The translations under genes were made by a program, and so were the position numbers. 64,000 nucleotides of DNA. Origin: Micromonospora halotolerans (GTDB taxonomy: Bacteria; Actinomycetota; Actinomycetes; Mycobacteriales; Micromonosporaceae). The stretch lies in contig NZ_CP134876.1 of assembly GCF_032108445.1 (NCBI RefSeq), positions 1,736,001 through 1,800,000 of the forward strand, in the 5' to 3' direction. Positions 33,438-40,978 of the stretch are shown here, piece after piece. Each line of letters starts with the position of its first letter. The first letter of the stretch is position 1. The notes below the pieces were generated by a model. The model was not told the origin of the DNA and searched no databases. It saw only the letters and a list, made by a program, of their open reading frames with translations.

Positions 33438-34061
33438 TCACTCCGGTGGCGGCCCGGCGTACGCCCGGATCCAGGCGTGCATGGCGATCCCGCTGGCCAC
33501 CCCGGCGTTGATGGAGCGGGTCGAGCCGTACTGGGCGATCGAGAAGAGCTGGTCGCAGGCGGCCCGGGCCACCTCGGAGAGCCCCGGCCCCTCCTGACCG
33601 AAGAGCAGCACGCAGCGGCGGGGAAGTGTGCTGCTCTCCAGCGGCTTCGAGCCGGGGAGGTTGTCGATGCCGACCACCGGCAGCCCCTCCCCCGCCGCCC
33701 AGGCCACGAACTCCTCGATCGTCGGGTGATGCCGGACGTGCTGGTAGCGGTCGGTCACCATGGCGCCCCGCCGGTTCCAGCGCCGCCGCCCGACGATGTG
33801 CACCTCGGCGGCGAGGAAGGCGTTGGCGTTGCGGACCACCGTGCCGATGTTGAAGTCGTGCTGCCAGTTCTCGACGGCCACATGGAAGTCGTGCCGGCGG
33901 CGGTCCAGGTCGGCCACCACGGCCTCGCGCCGCCAGTAGCGGTACCGGTCCACGACGTTGCGCCGGTCGCCCTGGGCGAGCAGCTCCGGGTCGTAGCGCG
34001 GGTCGTCCGGCGGGTCGCCGGGCCACGGCCCCACGCCCACGTCGAGCTGGTCGTCGGTCAC
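33438..34061 (-). CDS. TrmH/SpoU-family RNA 2'-O-methyltransferase
   Basis: A 207-residue SPOUT-fold methyltransferase for tRNA or rRNA ribose. It has WQHDFNIGTVVRNANAFLAAEVHIVG (motif 1, with NIGTVVRNA), LPRRCVLLFGQEGPGLSE (motif 2) and QYGSTRSINAGVASGIAMHAWIR (motif 3, the SAM-binding knot). There is no N-terminal substrate-binding L30-like domain, so it is the short form; the target cannot be named. The start GTG 34061 was chosen as the last start before the conserved core with normal length. Confidence 0.92.
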   Translation of the reverse strand: MTDDQLDVGVGPWPGDPPDDPRYDPELLAQGDRRNVVDRYRYWRREAVVADLDRRRHDFHVAVENWQHDFNIGTVVRNANAFLAAEVHIVGRRRWNRRGAMVTDRYQHVRHHPTIEEFVAWAAGEGLPVVGIDNLPGSKPLESSTLPRRCVLLFGQEGPGLSEVARAACDQLFSIAQYGSTRSINAGVASGIAMHAWIRAYAGPPPE

Positions 34062-34114
34062 GGTCTGCAGAGGGTACGGCCCGACCGGCGGAACGGCCGT
34101 CACGGGCCGGCGGA

Positions 34115-34606
34115 TCAGCGCAGGTCCAGCGCCCCGGCGAGCCGGTCGAGGAAGCGCCGGTCGGCGGGGCTCGGGACGGCCTCGCCGGCCCGGCACACGC
34201 GGGCCGCCACCGACTCCACCCACTGCCGGTACGCGGCCGAGTCGGCGGGGTCCGCGCGCCGGCGCAGCACCCGCACAGTGGCCCGGGCGGCGGCGAGCAG
34301 GTCGACCAGGTCGGTGAGGCGCTCGTCCCGGTCGGCGGCGCCGTCGTGGCGGGCGTAGATCGCGGCGACCACGGCCCGGATGAGGTCGCTGTCGAAGGCC
34401 CGGCCGGCGGCCACTGCGTCCAGCCCGGCGAGCCCGGCGGCGACACCGCGCGGCGGACGGCCCGGACCGGGCGCGGCGGCGGCGACGAGGACCCGGCCCG
34501 GCAGGTCGGTCAGCAGGTCCCACTCGGCCGCGGAGTAGACGGCGGTGGTCAGCGGTGCGGCACGGCGGCCGGCAGAGGGCGGCTCTCCGGCGACGGAGTG
34601 GCTCAT
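34115..34606 (-). CDS. Hypothetical helical protein
   Basis: A 163-residue, Ala/Arg-rich helical protein containing DLLTDLPGRVLVAAAAPGPGRPPRGVAAGLAGLDAV and RDERLTDLVDLLAAARATVRVLRRRADP. Pattern and length suggest a soluble four-helix protein, but no family is recognised. ATG 34606 with GGAGG 7 bp upstream is the clear start. A hairpin terminator separates it from the MaoC gene upstream. Confidence 0.6.
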   Translation of the reverse strand: MSHSVAGEPPSAGRRAAPLTTAVYSAAEWDLLTDLPGRVLVAAAAPGPGRPPRGVAAGLAGLDAVAAGRAFDSDLIRAVVAAIYARHDGAADRDERLTDLVDLLAAARATVRVLRRRADPADSAAYRQWVESVAARVCRAGEAVPSPADRRFLDRLAGALDLR

Positions 34607-34645
34607 GGTGACCTCCGGCGTCAGCATATGCCCCGGAACGGGAAG

Positions 34646-34680
34646 AGGGCCCCTTCCCCACGGATCGGCGAAGGGGCCCT
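34646..34680 (-). terminator. GGGCCC-type hairpin after maoC
   Basis: A 10-bp perfect stem (AGGGCCCCTT / AAGGGGCCCT) with a 15-nt loop, 20 bp beyond the MaoC stop. The AAGGGGCCC motif recurs at 53936-53959. Confidence 0.72.
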
Positions 34681-34700
34681 TCCGGGCGTACGGGGAGGGG

Positions 34701-35216
34701 TCAGCGCGGCTCGGGGAAGCTGGGCCGCTCGGGGTCGACGCCCTCGGGCAGGGCGGCGGCCGCGTACTCCTTCTTGGGGACCATGACCTTGCGGCGGAAC
34801 ACGCAGACCAGCGTGCCGTCCTGGTTGTAGCCCCGGGTCTCCACCGCGACCACGCCGCGGTCCGGCTTGGAGGAGGACTCCCGCTTGTCCAGCACCGTGG
34901 TCTCGCCGTAGATGGTGTCGCCGTGGAAGGTCGGTGCGACGTGCCGCAGCGACTCGATCTCCAGGTTGGCGATCGCCTTGCCGCTGACGTCGGGCACCGA
35001 CATGCCGAGCAGCAGCGAGTAGATGTAGTTGCCGACCACCACGTTGCGCTTGAACTGGCTCGCCGACTCGGCGTAGTGGGCGTCCATGTGGAGCGGGTGG
35101 TGGTTCATGGTGAGCAGGCAGAAGAGGTGGTCGTCGTACTCGGTGACCGTCTTGCCCGGCCAGTGCCGGTAGACGGCGCCGACCTCGAACTCCTCGTAGT
35201 AGCGGCCGAACTGCAT
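34701..35216 (-). CDS. MaoC family hydratase (mesaconyl-CoA hydratase-like)
   Basis: A 171-residue hot-dog fold enoyl-CoA hydratase. The active-site region reads TVTEYDDHLFCLLTMNHHPLHMDAHYA, with the Asp and His expected for MaoC hydratases. NVVVGNYIYSLLLGMSVPDV, SLRHVAPTFHGDTIYGET and CVFRRKVMVPKK follow. The sequence strongly recalls the MaoC member of actinomycete ethylmalonyl-CoA gene sets. In this window the candidate pathway partners (acyl-CoA dehydrogenase, CitE-like lyase) lie 20 kb away. The start ATG 35216 is immediately followed by the family opening QFGRYYEEFEVG. Confidence 0.9.
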   Translation of the reverse strand: MQFGRYYEEFEVGAVYRHWPGKTVTEYDDHLFCLLTMNHHPLHMDAHYAESASQFKRNVVVGNYIYSLLLGMSVPDVSGKAIANLEIESLRHVAPTFHGDTIYGETTVLDKRESSSKPDRGVVAVETRGYNQDGTLVCVFRRKVMVPKKEYAAAALPEGVDPERPSFPEPR

Positions 35217-35588
35217 CCTTGTCCCCTTCGACGGGCGGCGATGGAGTTCGGCACAGCATGCCTTACCGCTTGTTAAGGCGGTGGGCGGGGCGCGGGCGGT
35301 GCGGAAAAGTCACACCCGGACCAACCCGGGGGGAGACGCAATGAGCGGCGGGGCCCTCCCCGGCACCCGCCGCCCACGCTCTGATGCGACAGATTCTGCC
35401 GTACGTCGGTACGGTGATGATAGAGACGGACCTCACATTTATCTTTTCGTAACACTACGCTCAGTGACACGTGATCACTCCACAAGCGATCTCCGCGGTC
35501 CGGATCCCCGCTTGTCAAGCGTCAAGTTACCGATTCGTAGCGCGAAGCGGTCGCGATCGCCATGGAAACGCTCCCATCACGTCCCGTC

Positions 35589-35613
35589 ACGCAAATGCGT
35601 CGTGCATTTGCGT
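35589..35613. promoter_or_regulatory. Perfect 10-bp inverted repeat upstream of trxA
   Basis: ACGCAAATGC, spacer GTCGT, GCATTTGCGT. It is AT-rich against the background and lies about 85 bp upstream of the SigR-type promoter. It may be an operator or the start of an undetected transcript. Confidence 0.5.
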
Positions 35614-35697
35614 TCGGCAGGGCGGAGGGAGACAGACCTCGCTCGATGCATCCCTCCGTCACCGGAGCGCTGCGCAGTGTTTCGTCGCGCACGTCAC

Positions 35698-35724
35698 GGG
35701 AATGCCGAGCCATCCGCCCTGGTT
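35698..35724 (+). promoter_or_regulatory. SigR-type promoter of trxA
   Basis: GGGAAT, 18 bases, GTT: the consensus of promoters read by SigR/SigH-type ECF sigma factors of the thiol-oxidative stress response. The predicted start is some 30 bp before the trxA ATG at 35764, and GGAGA follows as ribosome-binding site. Confidence 0.72.
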
Positions 35725-35763
35725 CCACCGGACGTAGGCAATCCGCGCTGATCGGAGAGTGCA

Positions 35764-36132
35764 ATGGCAACGGTTGAGCTGACCACGGCCAACTTCGACG
35801 AGGTGACCGAACGCGACGGCATCGTGCTGCTCGACTTCTGGGCGGACTGGTGCGGCCCGTGCAAGCGCTTCGCCCCGGTCTACGAGCGCTCGTCCGAGAA
35901 GCACCCGGACATCGTCTTCGGCAAGGTCGACACCGAGGCGGAGCAGGAGCTGGGCGCCAAGTTCAACATCAGCTCCATCCCGACTGTGATGGCGATCCGC
36001 GACGGCGTCATCGTCTACGCCCAGCCGGGTGCCCTGCCCGAGTCGGCCCTGGAGAACCTGATCGAGCAGGTCGAGCAGCTCGACATGGAGGACGTCCGCA
36101 AGAAGCTCGCCGAGCACGGCCACCAGCACTGA
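35764..36132 (+). CDS. trxA: Thioredoxin
   Basis: Cytoplasmic disulfide reductase. The 122-residue protein has the thioredoxin fold with active site WADWCGPCKRF (near residues 31-35 for CGPC), the cis-proline segment ISSIPTVMAIRDG, and a C-terminal extension (QLDMEDVRKKLAEHGHQH) longer than in typical TrxA. The SigR-type promoter 40-65 bp upstream ties it to thiol oxidative stress. GGAGA precedes ATG 35764. A 16-bp terminator stem follows. Confidence 0.95.
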   Translation: MATVELTTANFDEVTERDGIVLLDFWADWCGPCKRFAPVYERSSEKHPDIVFGKVDTEAEQELGAKFNISSIPTVMAIRDGVIVYAQPGALPESALENLIEQVEQLDMEDVRKKLAEHGHQH

Positions 36133-36170
36133 GCCGACTCGCTGAGCACCGAGCCGACCGGCTCCGACAC

Positions 36171-36206
36171 CACCGGCCGGGCCCCCACGCGGGGGCCCGG
36201 CCGGTG
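36171..36206 (+). terminator. Terminator of trxA
   Basis: A perfect 16-bp GC stem (CACCGGCCGGGCCCCC) with a 4-nt loop (ACGC), 38 bp after the trxA stop; no U-tract. Confidence 0.85.
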
Positions 36207-36302
36207 TCGTCCGGGCCGGCCGGAAAGAGCGACACGGGCAGCCAGGAATGGACGACGGACCGACGCCTTCCGGCCGTGTTCATCCCGTATCGTCACCAGC
36301 CG

Positions 36303-36743
36303 ATGGAGACCTTGACCACCCGCGGGCGTGCCGTCCGGCTGGGCGCCACCCTGCTCGGGCTGGCGCTGCTCCTCCTCGGCACCGTGCGCGGCACCGACGA
36401 CGACTTCCCGTTCGGGCCGTTCCGGATGTACTCGACCTCCGACCCGCCCGACGCGCCCGCCCCCGACACCCGCGTCGAGGGCGTCGACCGCAGTGGGGCC
36501 GTGGTGCCGCTCGGCCAGGACGCCACCGGCATCCGGCGGGCCGAGATCGAGGGCCAGCAGGGCCGATACGCCGCCGACCCGAGCCTGCTGCGCCAGGTCG
36601 CCGAGGCGTACGCCGAGCGCCACCCGGCCGCCCCCGCGCTGGTCGAGGTCCGCATCGTGGTCCGCTGGTACGACATCCAGGGCGGCCGGCCGACCGGCCG
36701 CTGGACCGACCGCACCGCCGTACGCTGGGAGACCGCCCCGTGA
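36303..36743 (+). CDS. Single-pass exported protein paired with HTTM protein
   Basis: A 146-residue protein with an N-terminal membrane helix or uncleaved signal (VRLGATLLGLALLLLGTVRG, about 10-29), then FPFGPFRMYSTSDPPD, VEGVDRSGAVVPLGQDATGIRRAEIEGQ and a final beta stretch. It starts at ATG 36303, and its stop overlaps the next gene's GTG by 4 bp (GTGA). The motif FPFGPFRMYS is typical of small partners encoded beside HTTM-domain proteins; the biochemical role is unknown. Confidence 0.7.
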   Translation: METLTTRGRAVRLGATLLGLALLLLGTVRGTDDDFPFGPFRMYSTSDPPDAPAPDTRVEGVDRSGAVVPLGQDATGIRRAEIEGQQGRYAADPSLLRQVAEAYAERHPAAPALVEVRIVVRWYDIQGGRPTGRWTDRTAVRWETAP

Positions 36744-37642
36744 CCGGCTGGCTGACCGAGGCGGTCCCGCGCGGCCGGGTGGCCGCCTTCCGCACCCTCG
36801 TCTACCTCTTCGTCGCCGCCGACCTGGTGGTCTTCACCCCCTGGGTACGCACCCGGGTCGACGTGCCCGGCGACCTCTACCAGCCGCTGCTCATCGGCCG
36901 GCTGCTCCCGCTGCCCACCCCCACCCCGGCCCTGGTCGGCGTGGTCTTCTGGGTCCTGCTGGCGGTCTCCCTGCTCGCCGCCACCGGCCGCGCGCCCCGG
37001 CTGCTCGGCTGGACGGTCTTCGCCCTCTACTTCGAGTGGATGATCGTCGCGATGAGCTACGGCAAGGTCGACCACGACCGGGTCGGGCTGCTCGTCGCGC
37101 TGGCCGTGCTGCCCACCGCCGGGCGGGCCCGGCACGGCGACCCCACCCGCACCGAGGCGGGTGGCTGGGCGCTGCGGGTCACGCAGATCGCGGTCATCTG
37201 CACCTACTTCCTGGCCGCCTGGGCCAAGTTCCGCTTCGGCGGCCTGGACTGGGCCACCGGCTCGGTGCTGGCCCGCGCGATCATCCGGCGCGGCACCGAC
37301 CTGGCCGACGTGATCGCCCAGGTGCCGCACCTGCTGATCGTCGCCCAGTTCGGCATCCTGGCGTTCGAGCTGCTCAGCCCGCTGGTCTTCCTGCTGCCCG
37401 AGCGGTGGCGGCTGGCCATGGTCGGCTTCTTCTACTCGTTCCACCTGGTGACCATCGCGACGATCACCATCTCGTTCGCGCCGCACCTGGTGGCCATGAC
37501 CAGCTTCCTGCCCCTGGAGAAGGTCCGCCCGATCGCCTGGCTCCGCCGGCGCCGGTCACCGGCCCCCCTCGGCCAGCTCGGCCAGCATCCCCTCACAACT
37601 GCGCACGACGACCTGGGCGCCGCGCCGCTGGGCCAGGCGTAG
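36740..37642 (+). CDS. HTTM-domain membrane protein (vitamin K carboxylase-like)
   Basis: A 300-residue membrane protein with six or more helices. It shares the horizontally transferred transmembrane (HTTM) pattern: AAFRTLVYLFVAADLVVFTPW, WVLLAVSLLAATG, DHDRVGLLVALAVLP, TYFLAAWAKFRFGGLDWATG, GILAFELLSPLVFLLPERW and SFHLVTIATITISFAPH. The carboxylase catalytic part is absent at this length. Its C-terminal end overlaps the convergent dynamin gene by 87 bp; the last 25 or so residues (after RRRRSP) are antisense to that gene. Coupled to the preceding gene by a 4-bp overlap. Confidence 0.78.
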   Translation: MTGWLTEAVPRGRVAAFRTLVYLFVAADLVVFTPWVRTRVDVPGDLYQPLLIGRLLPLPTPTPALVGVVFWVLLAVSLLAATGRAPRLLGWTVFALYFEWMIVAMSYGKVDHDRVGLLVALAVLPTAGRARHGDPTRTEAGGWALRVTQIAVICTYFLAAWAKFRFGGLDWATGSVLARAIIRRGTDLADVIAQVPHLLIVAQFGILAFELLSPLVFLLPERWRLAMVGFFYSFHLVTIATITISFAPHLVAMTSFLPLEKVRPIAWLRRRRSPAPLGQLGQHPLTTAHDDLGAAPLGQA

Positions 37643-39022
37643 CAGCGGATCCTCCGCGCGGTTCCGCCACCGCCACTGGGCCTCCGAGGCGACGTCCCAG
37701 AGCCGGTGCACCGTCGCGTCGTGCTCCACGCCGAGCCGGGCCGCCAGGCCGACCCCGTCGCCGCCGACCAGCCGCGCCGCCTCCGCGGCCAGCTCGGCGT
37801 CGAAGCCGAGCCGGCTGGTCCGTAGCGCGGCGAGCAGGCGCAGCTCGCGGAACTCGTGCGCCCCGACGAGGATCTGCTCGACCCGGGCCAGCAGCTCGTC
37901 CGTCCCCCGGCCGGGCTCGGCCCGCAGCAGCGCCTCGACGGCCGCCAGGGCCGAGCGCGCCTTGAGCGTGTCCCGCCGGTCGACGAGGAAGCGGGCCATC
38001 GACTCGCGCAGCTCGGTCAGGCCGCTGCGCCGGATCAGCTCGGCGGACAGCTTCGCCCGGCTGTCGCAGCCGGTGCGGATCAGCGTCGTCGCCAGCCGGA
38101 TCCCGAAGAGCCCGAGCCGGTCCAGCAGTCCGGCGCGTACGCCGGTGTCGAGCCGGACGGGCAGGTCGCCGCGGAGGAACCGGTCGGCCGACAGCAGGTG
38201 CGTCTCCAGCTCCGGCCGGGGCACCCGGGCCAGCGCCGCGAGGTCGGCGTAGTCCGACTCGCTGAGGATCCGGCCGGCCAGGCCGAGCAGGCCGCTGCAC
38301 GGGACGACGTGCACGCTGAGCTCGTTCACCCGCGGGTCCCGGTGCTGGCGCCGGGCGAGCCGGCGGGCGGTGAGCAGGCCGTCGATCCGTCCACCGCCGG
38401 TCTCGTCCACCCGCGACAGCACCATGATCACGTGCACCGCGGCGGCCTGCCCGACCGCGCTCTCCCGGCTGGTCTCCAACACCCGCAGGTCGCTGTCGCG
38501 GCCGTCCCGGGTCAGGTACAGGACCGCGTCCGCGTCCCTCAGCACCCGCTCCATCACCGGCGCCCGGCCCTGCTCGTCGCGGCCGGTGGCCGGGGTGTCG
38601 ATGAGGGTGACCTGGCGCAGCGTCCGGGTCGGCCACTGCACCACGATGTCGCGCAGCTCGCCCGCCCGCCAGCCGACGAGATCCACCCGCATCCCGGTCG
38701 CCGACTTGGCGATCGCCAGCTCCTGCGGCGGCTGGCCGTTCACGTACGCGGTGGCGCTCGGCTGGGGCCCGTCCTCGTACCAGGTGAAGACCGTGCTGCC
38801 GTCCACCCCGTCGACCGGCGCGACCTCCTCGCCCATGATCGCGTTCAGCAGGGTCGACTTGCCGGACCGCCACGGGCCGGCGATCGCGATCCGCAGCGGC
38901 TGTTCCAGCCGGGCCAGCTGGTGCCGCAGGTGGTCCGTCGCCCGGGGGTTGTCCCGGTAGTGCTGGAGCGCCTGGTGCAGCAGCCCCCAGACCGCCTCGT
39001 CCAGCCGCAGCCCGACCGTCAC
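37556..39022 (-). CDS. Dynamin-like GTPase, IniC-like (second of pair)
   Basis: A 488-residue dynamin-family protein. It has the P-loop AGPWRSGKSTLLNAIMG (G1, near 48-64), a threonine in GSTVFTWYED (switch I), LIDTPATGRDEQ (G3, with Ala where most have Gly), and LSRVDE in place of the usual T/N-K-x-D (G4), followed by long helical middle and effector regions. The degenerate G3 and G4 suggest weak or altered nucleotide handling, as expected of the minor member in a two-dynamin pair. Its GTG overlaps the stop of the upstream GTPase by 4 bp. No membrane helix is evident. Confidence 0.85.
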   Translation of the reverse strand: MTVGLRLDEAVWGLLHQALQHYRDNPRATDHLRHQLARLEQPLRIAIAGPWRSGKSTLLNAIMGEEVAPVDGVDGSTVFTWYEDGPQPSATAYVNGQPPQELAIAKSATGMRVDLVGWRAGELRDIVVQWPTRTLRQVTLIDTPATGRDEQGRAPVMERVLRDADAVLYLTRDGRDSDLRVLETSRESAVGQAAAVHVIMVLSRVDETGGGRIDGLLTARRLARRQHRDPRVNELSVHVVPCSGLLGLAGRILSESDYADLAALARVPRPELETHLLSADRFLRGDLPVRLDTGVRAGLLDRLGLFGIRLATTLIRTGCDSRAKLSAELIRRSGLTELRESMARFLVDRRDTLKARSALAAVEALLRAEPGRGTDELLARVEQILVGAHEFRELRLLAALRTSRLGFDAELAAEAARLVGGDGVGLAARLGVEHDATVHRLWDVASEAQWRWRNRAEDPLLRLAQRRGAQVVVRSCEGMLAELAEGGR

Positions 39023-40878
39023 GGCCGGGGCTCCAGCGGCGCCGGGGCGGTGCGGGCGCCGGTCAACTGCTGGGCCTGCTCGAAGAGCCCGGCCAGCCGC
39101 GTCATCTTCACCCGGATCTCCCGCTGCCGCTGGTCGCGGACGGCAGCGTCGGTGTCGGCGGCCTGCTTGGCGCTGCGGAACGACCGGATGATGGCCTCCT
39201 GGAGTTCCTCGGTCAGCGCCGTGAAGTGGTCCCGCAGCATCCGCTGCACCTGCCGGACGGCGTCCCGGCGCTCCTTGGTGACCCGGACGAAGAAGTCGTC
39301 GACGTGCCGCTGGATCGCCGTCTTGACCACCGCCTGGCGGCGGCGGAGCAGCTGCTTGCTCTCGTCGCGGATGCTCTTCCCGCCGAACAGCGCGCCGACC
39401 CCCACCGACAGCGGGTTGATCATGGGCATGCCGGCCAGCGTCGTCGCCAGGCCGACCATCAACAGGCCCCCGTACGAGCCCCGCATGCCGCTGATCAGCT
39501 TCTGGCTCGTGGTGAACCGGTCGACCGCGGGCCGTTCCAGCTCGGGCAGGCCGTCGCCGGGGTCCGGGGGCGCCGTCATCGACCAGGGCGGCAGCACGTC
39601 GCCGCCGTACCGGGCGAAGTTGTCGGCCACCCGCCGCGCGGCCCAGTCGCAGCGCCGGACCAGCCACTCGTGGTTGGCCTCCGCCGCCTCGGACAGGCTG
39701 CGCTCCAGCCATTCCTGGAACTCGTCCCAGCTGACCAGCGGGTCGGCGCTGTCGAACGCGTCGTCGACCTCGCGCAGGATCTGCCGGGTCCGGTCGCGCA
39801 GGTCGTACTCGATGTCGGAGAGCAGGTCGGCCATCTCGTCGGCGAGCGAGTTCTGCCACCTCGTGGAGCAGCGCCGCAGCTCGTCGACCTCGCGCTGCGC
39901 CGCGTGCAGCCGGGAGATGGGGCCGGACTGCTCCTCGACCGCCTGACTCTCCAGCTCGGCGCGCAGCGGCGCGGCCAGCTGTTCCACCACGGTCCGGGCG
40001 ATGACCCCGACCGCGGCCCGGGCCAGGCGGTCGGACTTGCCGGCGAGGTCCCGCTGCAACCGGCCGATCAGCACGGGGAAGCCGGACTCGGCGTTCAGCT
40101 CCCGGTCGTCGCCGGCGGCCGCGCGCAGCCGCAGGGCCGCCGAGACCGGGATGACCGGCGCCGGCACGCCGGCCTCGGCGAGGTGCTGCCGGTTGCGCTC
40201 GGCGACCGCGCGCCAGTCCGGCACGAGATCCGTCTTGGTCTGCACCAGCACGACGTTCGGGTGCGACCGCGCGACGTGCAGCAGCATGGTCAGCTCACCG
40301 GCCGAGAGTTCCCGGGTGGAGTCGGAGACCAGCAGCACGGTGTCCGCCCACGCGGGCGCGGCGGTCGGACCGGCAGCGCCCAGTGCGGCCGCCTCCTCCG
40401 TGCCCGGGGTGTCCACCAGCACCAGCCCGGAGCCGAGCAGCGCGCGTGGCAGTCCGATCTCGACGTACGCGGGGCCGCCGCCCGGCCGGCGGCCGAACGT
40501 GCCGGCGACCCCGGCGGCGACCTGGTCCAGCGGCACCGGGGTCCGCTCGCCGGCCACCGGGAGCACCGCGCCGGCGGGCCGGCCCGGGGTGGGCGGCGGC
40601 GCCTGGACCACGGCGGCCGACGGGACCTCGGCGTGCTGCACCACGGTCGGCAGCGCGGTGGTGCGGCCGTCGCCGACCGGGCAGGCGGGCGCGTTGACGA
40701 TGGCGTTGATCAGCTGGCTCTTGCCCTGCTGCGACTCACCGATGACCAGCACCCGCAGCCGGGGGTCGAGCAGTTGCACCCGCTTCTGCCGCACCGTCTG
40801 GAGCAGGTCGCCTCGCCCGTGTGCGCCGCACGTACGGGCGATCTCGTCGAGCACATCCAGCCAGATCCCCGCGATCAC
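39019..40878 (-). CDS. Dynamin-like GTPase, IniA-like (first of pair)
   Basis: A 619-residue dynamin-family protein with intact GTPase motifs: VIGESQQGKSQLINAIV (G1, near 46-62), DGRTTALPT (G2), LVLVDTPGTEEA (G3) and VLVQTKTDLV (G4). A long coiled helical bundle follows, and near 465-505 a hydrophobic paddle or hairpin (GLLMVGLATTLAGMPMINPL) that could insert in the membrane. Bacterial dynamins of this type remodel or fuse membranes; IniA in mycobacteria is induced by cell-wall drugs. The start GTG 40878 is preferred over ATG 40905. The tail overlaps the next GTPase gene by 4 bp. Confidence 0.87.
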   Translation of the reverse strand: MIAGIWLDVLDEIARTCGAHGRGDLLQTVRQKRVQLLDPRLRVLVIGESQQGKSQLINAIVNAPACPVGDGRTTALPTVVQHAEVPSAAVVQAPPPTPGRPAGAVLPVAGERTPVPLDQVAAGVAGTFGRRPGGGPAYVEIGLPRALLGSGLVLVDTPGTEEAAALGAAGPTAAPAWADTVLLVSDSTRELSAGELTMLLHVARSHPNVVLVQTKTDLVPDWRAVAERNRQHLAEAGVPAPVIPVSAALRLRAAAGDDRELNAESGFPVLIGRLQRDLAGKSDRLARAAVGVIARTVVEQLAAPLRAELESQAVEEQSGPISRLHAAQREVDELRRCSTRWQNSLADEMADLLSDIEYDLRDRTRQILREVDDAFDSADPLVSWDEFQEWLERSLSEAAEANHEWLVRRCDWAARRVADNFARYGGDVLPPWSMTAPPDPGDGLPELERPAVDRFTTSQKLISGMRGSYGGLLMVGLATTLAGMPMINPLSVGVGALFGGKSIRDESKQLLRRRQAVVKTAIQRHVDDFFVRVTKERRDAVRQVQRMLRDHFTALTEELQEAIIRSFRSAKQAADTDAAVRDQRQREIRVKMTRLAGLFEQAQQLTGARTAPAPLEPRP

Positions 40879-40930
40879 GCACCAAGTGTGCGCATTTCGG
40901 CTCAATTATCAAGAGGGTCGTGAACGGAAG

Positions 40931-40964
40931 AGGAGCGGGAGACCGGATCGTGCCTCCCGCTCCT
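40931..40964 (-). terminator. Hairpin between iniB-like and iniA-like genes (possible attenuator)
   Basis: An 11-bp perfect stem (AGGAGCGGGAG / CTCCCGCTCCT) with a 12-nt loop, in the 100-bp gap of the minus-strand operon. On the minus strand it is followed by CTTCCGTTC, not a strong U-tract, so partial termination is more likely than complete. Confidence 0.55.
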
Positions 40965-40978
40965 GCCGGAACCGTCCG

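Larger units (their letters stand above)
35217..35763. other. Long divergent regulatory region between maoC and trxA
   Basis: About 550 bp, clearly less GC-rich than its neighbours. Open frames exist on both strands but none shows a family or a good start. The region holds an IR at 35399-35414 (CCGTAC/GTACGG), a perfect 10-bp palindrome at 35589-35613 and a SigR-type promoter at 35698-35724. Confidence 0.5.

Noticed and set aside
35281..35751. Open plus-strand frame of 156 residues before trxA
   Set aside because: It has no ribosome-binding site or family, the composition is non-coding-like, and it contains the SigR-type promoter of trxA.
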